Positions 42,148 through 46,278 of a stretch of 46,278 nt of DNA are shown here, in pieces. Source of the stretch: Oligoflexia bacterium (GTDB taxonomy: Bacteria > Bdellovibrionota > UBA1018); the NCBI GenBank assembly GCA_903895855.1, contig CAITVN010000059.1, forward strand, positions 5,001-51,278, written 5' to 3'. The translations under genes and the position numbers were made by a program. The notes under the pieces were generated by a model that ran no database searches, was not told the DNA's origin, and saw nothing but the letters and a program-made list of their open reading frames with translations. Every line of letters begins with the position of its first letter. The first letter of the stretch is position 1.

Positions 42148-42981
42148 ATGAAAATCTTAAAGCCGAGGTTGAGCTTAGAACAAGTTGAAGAGTTTTTTTC
42201 AGTTGATTTTGGTTTGTCTGAAAAATCAAAAAAATCGTTACCCAGGTACACTGATGCGGCGCTTTGGTACCTAGATCAGGGAAAGGCACGTGTCTGGAAT
42301 GTCGCCAAGGGCGATGTCAACCTCTGGGCGAAGAGAGCCATTTTGGCTTATTTTTCGAGTCACTCATCGAAACGCGCTAAATCTGGCGCTTTCGAGTATT
42401 GCGACAAGTTGCCAGTTAAGAATTTAAAAGGGGCTGCAGGAGTTCGCATCGTACCAGGGGCTGTTGTGCGCTTCGGAGCTTATTTGGAGCCAGGTACGAT
42501 CGTGATGCCAGGCTTTGTGAATGTCGGAGCGTACGTTGAAACAGGTACGATGGTCGACGCATGGGCGACGGTGGGTTCGTGTGCACAGATCGGAAAAAAT
42601 GTGCACTTGTCAGGTGGCGTTGGTATTGGTGGCGTTCTTGAGCCCGCGCAGGCCGCACCGGTGATCATTGAAGATGGCGTTTTTATTGGCTCTCGGTGCA
42701 TAGTCGTTGAAGGGGTGAGGGTGCGAAAAGAGGCTGTTCTTGGTGCTGGCGTGGTGATCACGGCGAGTACAAAAATCATTGATGTTCGAGGTCACGTTGC
42801 CGTCGAGATCAAAGGCGAAGTACCCGAGCGCGCGATCGTGATACCGGGCACCACACAGAAAGAATTTGCGGCAGGAAGTTTTGGTGTTCCTTGCGCTCTT
42901 ATCATTGGTACGCGTTCAGAGTCGACCGATAAGAAAACTTCGTTGAATAGTGCCCTGAGAGATCATCAAGTAGCAGTATGA
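42148..42981 (+). CDS. dapD: Tetrahydrodipicolinate N-succinyltransferase
   Basis: Succinylates tetrahydrodipicolinate in the lysine/meso-diaminopimelate pathway. The start is ATG 42148 (277 residues, like E. coli DapD); an upstream TTG at 42118 would overlap mpaA. The left-handed beta-helix repeats are clear (VVRFGAYLEPGTIVMPGFVN, VGAYVETGTMVDAWATVGSC, AQIGKNVHLSGGVGIGGVLE, VIIEDGVFIGSRCIVVEGV). DAWATVGSCAQIG and GGVLEPAQAAPVIIED are diagnostic. It ends the run from 37056 and converges with the LamG lipoprotein gene (10-base gap). Confidence 0.93.
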   Translation: MKILKPRLSLEQVEEFFSVDFGLSEKSKKSLPRYTDAALWYLDQGKARVWNVAKGDVNLWAKRAILAYFSSHSSKRAKSGAFEYCDKLPVKNLKGAAGVRIVPGAVVRFGAYLEPGTIVMPGFVNVGAYVETGTMVDAWATVGSCAQIGKNVHLSGGVGIGGVLEPAQAAPVIIEDGVFIGSRCIVVEGVRVRKEAVLGAGVVITASTKIIDVRGHVAVEIKGEVPERAIVIPGTTQKEFAAGSFGVPCALIIGTRSESTDKKTSLNSALRDHQVAV

Positions 42982-42991
42982 GACGTTGTGG

Positions 42992-45900
42992 TCATTGAAT
43001 GGTTCTCGTTGCGTTAACGGTGATGCTATCGAGTTGAATCGCAGTGGCTCCGTCAGAGTTAAAAATGGCTTTGATGTAGAGTTTTCCGGTTCGTGAAGTG
43101 GTTAAAAAGTTGGTGATACAGGTGTTCGCGTTGGCCTCGGTATTTGATTGGGCGACGGTGGTTGCGGTGGCTAAGGTCCAGGTGCAAGGCGCGGTGACGG
43201 CCGAAGCGTAGTACCAGTTGGTGCCGTCGACTGAGAGTTGATAGGTAATCTTTAAGGTCGCTGCGCCGCTAGCGGCAAATGAAGTTAACGTATCGGCGGT
43301 GAGGTAGGTTTGCGTTTGAATGCTAGTCAGTAAGGCGGTTGTGGTTACCACGGGTGATGGGTAGGTGTACGGCGCTGGACTTGAGACGGGCGTGACTGAG
43401 CGCAATCCTGGCGAATAGTTTGAGTCAAACGTGTCGAAAATGACCTTATATTGAAGGTATCTTGCTGCTGCAACCGAAGTCCACGGCGTGATAGATGGTA
43501 GGGTACTCACTGAGTTACTTTGTTCGTCGGCGACATAGATAGGCGCAACACTGGGGGTGGGTGCGGGGCTGCTTAGCGCGTACTCGCCTTTAAACGTTGC
43601 GGTTGAACAAGTGGCATTGCTACAGGTGTCGGCTAGTTGTATTTGTAAGCGAGTGGCGCCGCGTTTATAGAGTGCGACTTGTTCGGTGTCTGTGAGCGCT
43701 CGCCCCCAAATCGCAAGCTCATCTAGTTTGCCTTTGTAGGGTTGAATGTACGAAGGGGTTGTCGGTGTCGGTGTCGGCGAGGGTGACGGGGCAAAGAAAT
43801 TTCCGAGGTACAATATTGTGTAGTTGCTCTCTGTTACTGGAGTGGGTGCCGAAGCTGAGGTAAAGCTTCCAGCACTTTGACCATTCGTGAGTAATTTGAT
43901 GGTTGTGCTCGAAGCATTGTAACTAGCGACTACATGATTCCAGTGATGGGGTTTTAGGGTGTTTGCGCTTGAGCAGATTCGGCTACTTGAATACGAACCG
44001 GTGAAGAAACAAACTTTGCCACTTTCAACGACCACTCCGTAGCCGGTACTCCATCCCGAGTCGGTATAAAGAATGAGTGGAATGGTGTGGCTGTTTGACG
44101 ATGAGCTGAGTACTGGCGAGAAGGGTTGAATCCAAAAAGAAAGCGTGAACGAAGAGGTGAATTGGATACCCGAAAAACCGGTGTTACCCGAACTAAATTT
44201 AATGGCATCATTAACCCCATCAAAATAGACCGCCTGTTTGAACTTTCCGCCGACCGCTCGTGTGATTCCTCCCGCAGCGGCGAGGTCGGTTGTGTCACTG
44301 GACAAAATGCTATATCCAGTCGGGCCAGGTGAAATGACTGGGTTTGGAAATGTCCCGCTTGAAACTGCTTCATCAAAGTGTAGTAAAAGTTTCAAGTCAG
44401 TGGTGGTCGAATTGCCTGATTGGTAAGCGGTTTCATCAGTCTCAGGAATGGGTTTCCCAGCCGGAAATAGGGGCGAATAACCGAGAGAAACCCAGGCTCC
44501 AGTGGCAGAAGCGCCTTCATCAAAAACCGAAGAGATGAAAGTTCCAGTCGATGCCGCGACTTGGGTAATGTAGAGTTGAAAAGCTTCAGTCGCCGTGAGT
44601 GCCGAACTGAAAACGGCGACCTCGTCGATCGTGCCGTTCCAGGTTGATCCGCCCAGCCCCGAGCCAACGGTTAATTGATGAGAGCTGAAAAGAGTCGCTG
44701 CAGCGTAGGTGGTTGACGCCATCGCCATGCCGTTCACATAAAGAGTGACAACCGAATTTGTGTAAGTGAGCACAATGTGGTGAAAAACTGATTGCGACCA
44801 TTCAAGTGATGCGCAAGCTTTTCCAGAACTGTAATCTCCCACCCAACCGCAAAAACCACTCGTGCTTGAATAGTAAAAACCATACCCATCGTTTAGTGAA
44901 GACGTGCTGGTTTTTTGTAGCGGAATAGCAAAGTTGTTCAGCGACGAGCCCGTTAGCCAAAGCGAGACCGTGAGGTCGGTTCCGTACACATTGCCCGTGT
45001 AGATATCAGCAGTGGTCAGAGAAGTGGCTTTTGAAAGCGTGATAGATTGAGAGCTGCTACTGCCGTTGAAGGTGACTCCAGTACCCACTTGCCCGGTTGC
45101 GCCGAGTGTTGGGCAACTAGTGCAGTAGCCTTTAGCTACAGTTGGGCTTGGGCTAGAACCTGGAACTGGCGATGCAAGGGTAATCGGCACGGGCGATGAT
45201 GAACCCGGTCCGGTGGGCGATGGACTTGTCGAAGGCATTGGCGAGGGCATCGGAACAGAGTGGGCCTGGGGCGAAGGGGCGCTATTCACAAAAACTGTCG
45301 GAAGCGGACTTGGGCTTGCCACAGTGACGGGGGTTAGGCTTGGACTGGCTGATGGCACCGGCGATGGGCTGGGTGAAATGACCGGAACCGGTGAGGGATT
45401 AATGGCAAAACTCGCTTCATCGAAGTGTAAAAGAACCACATTGGTTGACATCGAAAGCCAGCTTGTTGTTGAGCCTGCATCAGGTAAGGGGCGACCGCCC
45501 TGCGAAGTCGATTCGAGAACGATCGCTTCGTAGGCAGGTGAGTAAGACAGATTGGTACTTGAGGTGTTTGGCCAATAATCTGAAATTCCGGTGGGCGTTC
45601 CGGTGGGCGAAATGCCTGCGTCTTCGAATGACTGCCTTAGGTTTGCACTGCCATTTTTGATCAGAAGGTAAGAGTTGTTGTAGGTGTATTGCGAAGGTAG
45701 GTCGAAACTCCAAATTTTAGAAATGGGAGAAGGTGAGGGAGACGGTGTGGGCGAAGGCGAAGGACTGGCGCTTGGATTCGCCGCCGGTGTGAGAGCCGGA
45801 AGACTCGAAGGGCTAGCTGAAGCCATTGGATCGACATTTGTTTGGCCAGGGCCTGAGTTGAGTGCCTCAGTGGTGTTGCTTGAAATGCTTTCAGGGGTTG

Positions 45901-46075
45901 CAGAAGTCACGTCGCTATTCACACACGAGGTCAGTTGATAAAAAAAGACGAAACTGATGAGGGCAACGATGAAGCTCTGACTGGTTCTACCGGTAAGTCT
46001 CGCAGCAACGTCGACGAGTCGCAGTACCGGTTCGGGTTCAGATTGAAATTTTTTGGTTTGCCTCAGTTTTAGCAT
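42992..46075 (-). CDS. Large LamG (concanavalin-like) domain lipoprotein with Pro/Ser spacers
   Basis: A 1027-residue surface or periplasmic protein. A long polar N-region leads to a hydrophobic stretch (FIVALISFVFFYQ) and lipobox LTSC (Cys 51). Low-complexity Ser/Pro/Thr spacers lie at about 85-117 and 225-318. Two related LamG/lectin-type modules follow: about 335-515 (ending IDEVAVFSSALTATEAFQLY) and about 590-790 (ending LDELAIWGRALTDTEQVALY), with short strands such as LLLHFDEA before them. The C-terminal 200 residues are Thr/Ser/Ala-rich beta modules (LSVDGTNWYYASAV, GKLYIKAIF). Cys pairs within each module may bridge. Probably binds glycans or proteins at the surface; no catalytic motif is seen. 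Its long N-region before the hydrophobic core makes the start slightly uncertain. Confidence 0.75.
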   Translation of the reverse strand: MLKLRQTKKFQSEPEPVLRLVDVAARLTGRTSQSFIVALISFVFFYQLTSCVNSDVTSATPESISSNTTEALNSGPGQTNVDPMASASPSSLPALTPAANPSASPSPSPTPSPSPSPISKIWSFDLPSQYTYNNSYLLIKNGSANLRQSFEDAGISPTGTPTGISDYWPNTSSTNLSYSPAYEAIVLESTSQGGRPLPDAGSTTSWLSMSTNVVLLHFDEASFAINPSPVPVISPSPSPVPSASPSLTPVTVASPSPLPTVFVNSAPSPQAHSVPMPSPMPSTSPSPTGPGSSSPVPITLASPVPGSSPSPTVAKGYCTSCPTLGATGQVGTGVTFNGSSSSQSITLSKATSLTTADIYTGNVYGTDLTVSLWLTGSSLNNFAIPLQKTSTSSLNDGYGFYYSSTSGFCGWVGDYSSGKACASLEWSQSVFHHIVLTYTNSVVTLYVNGMAMASTTYAAATLFSSHQLTVGSGLGGSTWNGTIDEVAVFSSALTATEAFQLYITQVAASTGTFISSVFDEGASATGAWVSLGYSPLFPAGKPIPETDETAYQSGNSTTTDLKLLLHFDEAVSSGTFPNPVISPGPTGYSILSSDTTDLAAAGGITRAVGGKFKQAVYFDGVNDAIKFSSGNTGFSGIQFTSSFTLSFWIQPFSPVLSSSSNSHTIPLILYTDSGWSTGYGVVVESGKVCFFTGSYSSSRICSSANTLKPHHWNHVVASYNASSTTIKLLTNGQSAGSFTSASAPTPVTESNYTILYLGNFFAPSPSPTPTPTTPSYIQPYKGKLDELAIWGRALTDTEQVALYKRGATRLQIQLADTCSNATCSTATFKGEYALSSPAPTPSVAPIYVADEQSNSVSTLPSITPWTSVAAARYLQYKVIFDTFDSNYSPGLRSVTPVSSPAPYTYPSPVVTTTALLTSIQTQTYLTADTLTSFAASGAATLKITYQLSVDGTNWYYASAVTAPCTWTLATATTVAQSNTEANANTCITNFLTTSRTGKLYIKAIFNSDGATAIQLDSITVNATRTIQ
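45135..45402. repeat. Low-complexity Pro/Ser-coding region, longer block
   Basis: The minus strand encodes repeated Ser-Pro, Val-Pro and Ala-Ser-Pro units of the LamG lipoprotein. The DNA is a degenerate array of GGCGAxGG/GGCTTGGG-type hexamers and nonamers, prone to length variation. Confidence 0.8.
45725..45823. repeat. Low-complexity Pro/Ser-coding region, N-terminal block
   Basis: Encodes the Ser-Pro-rich tether just after the lipidated N-terminus (about residues 85-117), with alternating SP and TP units. GGAGAxGG-type hexamers repeat on the + strand. Confidence 0.8.
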
Positions 46076-46140
46076 TGGTCGGTGTCTGAATGACTTTTCG
46101 GACTAAAACGCTTGAAATTAAAGGAATTATCGAAAAATTG

Positions 46141-46189
46141 TAATTACCAAGCGATTCTGACCGGTCCTAATTACCAAGGCAAATTGACC
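46141..46189. repeat. Two direct repeats with 27-bp period, candidate regulator binding sites
   Basis: A 22-bp unit beginning TAATTACCAAG and ending TGACC occurs at 46141-46162 and 46168-46189. The first 11 bases are identical and the last 5 are identical; the middle differs. The palindrome GACCGGTC (46159-46166) spans the junction. The region lies upstream of both the minus-strand LamG gene and the right-edge + strand gene. Confidence 0.6.
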
Positions 46190-46268
46190 ACCTACCCGCG
46201 TCAAAGCGGATAAACTTCTGATTTTTTACACATACTTAGCGATGTTGAAATCATCAGGAGGAATTGAG

Positions 46269-46278
46269 GTGTTTTCAA
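46269..46278 (+). CDS. Start of a gene cut by the right window edge
   Basis: GTG at 46269 follows a perfect AGGAGG (46256-46261) with 7-base spacing. Only about three codons are inside the window, so no product can be named. TTG 46264 is the alternative start. Confidence 0.4.

Noticed and set aside
45135..45823. Repetitive G-rich DNA that could be taken for a tandem-repeat or CRISPR locus
   Set aside because: Repeats are short, degenerate, in frame, and explained by Ser-Pro spacers of the LamG lipoprotein; there are no unique spacers.
46141..46189. Two direct repeats as a minimal CRISPR array
   Set aside because: Only two imperfect units with a 5-base gap; no spacers and no cas genes.

Overview
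The window looks like chromosomal DNA of a Gram-negative, LPS-bearing bacterium. It carries a Kdo transferase and a heptosyltransferase-type GT9 enzyme, a LolC/E permease, several outer-membrane beta-barrels, lipoboxes and dapD. The mix suggests a member of the Bdellovibrionota or a related former deltaproteobacterial lineage: moderate GC, frequent TTG/GTG starts, densely coupled ATGA operons, chemotaxis-like proteins without receptors, many secreted or outer-membrane proteins, and a zinc-ribbon/UvrD-tail-like protein beside uvrC. That assignment is inference; there is no rRNA or marker that settles it. No tRNA, rRNA, CRISPR array, IS element or prophage is visible, and no gene-free gap exceeds 300 bases.

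Layout. (1) 1-2587: LPS-core genes, a GT9 enzyme cut by the left edge, then waaA. (2) 2665-7045: a tightly coupled operon of a 3-aminobutyryl-CoA ammonia-lyase-like hotdog protein, an FAD oxidoreductase-like protein, a GT4 glycosyltransferase and purB. An Flp-type pilin and an outer-membrane barrel protein follow, closed by a strong terminator. (3) 8897-14640: a FadJ/FadB-type beta-oxidation enzyme, a LolC/E permease and an M3 oligopeptidase. (4) 14651-17202: envelope proteins (a barrel protein, a metallopeptidase-like lipoprotein, a CsgG/LpoB-like lipoprotein) and the zinc-ribbon/Tudor-like protein. (5) 17250-22568: uvrC, which lacks its C-terminal HhH domain, a stand-alone receiver, and folB, folK-folP and folC. 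(6) 22652-25660: a receptor-less chemotaxis-like module made of a REC-HPt-kinase without a CheW-like domain, a CheY and a STAS-CheX fusion.

(7) 25647-36968 is the most unusual part. A minus-strand operon encodes a 1299-aa protein joining a circularly permuted ATP-grasp ligase to an HEIIH metallopeptidase-like domain, then a 798-aa membrane protein of unknown family, then an outer-membrane barrel protein. Divergent to it are three separately transcribed secreted thiol enzymes with Cys-His-Asp triads: one protein-glutaminase-like and two paralogues resembling the transglutaminase-elicitor family. Two 17-bp boxes of the form TTGAC-N7-GTCAA lie upstream of the operon and of one of the thiol enzymes. 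I propose a secreted or periplasmic amide-bond-chemistry system (ligation, hydrolysis, deamidation or cross-linking). The joint function is inferred, not shown.

(8) 37056-42981: an apparent five-gene operon of an MMPL/RND exporter, a small PilZ-like protein, a degenerate receiver-TPR protein, an MpaA-like M14 peptidase and dapD. The last two meet in diaminopimelate metabolism. (9) 42992-46075: a large LamG-domain lipoprotein with Pro/Ser spacers. The right edge holds a repeated motif and the start of another gene.
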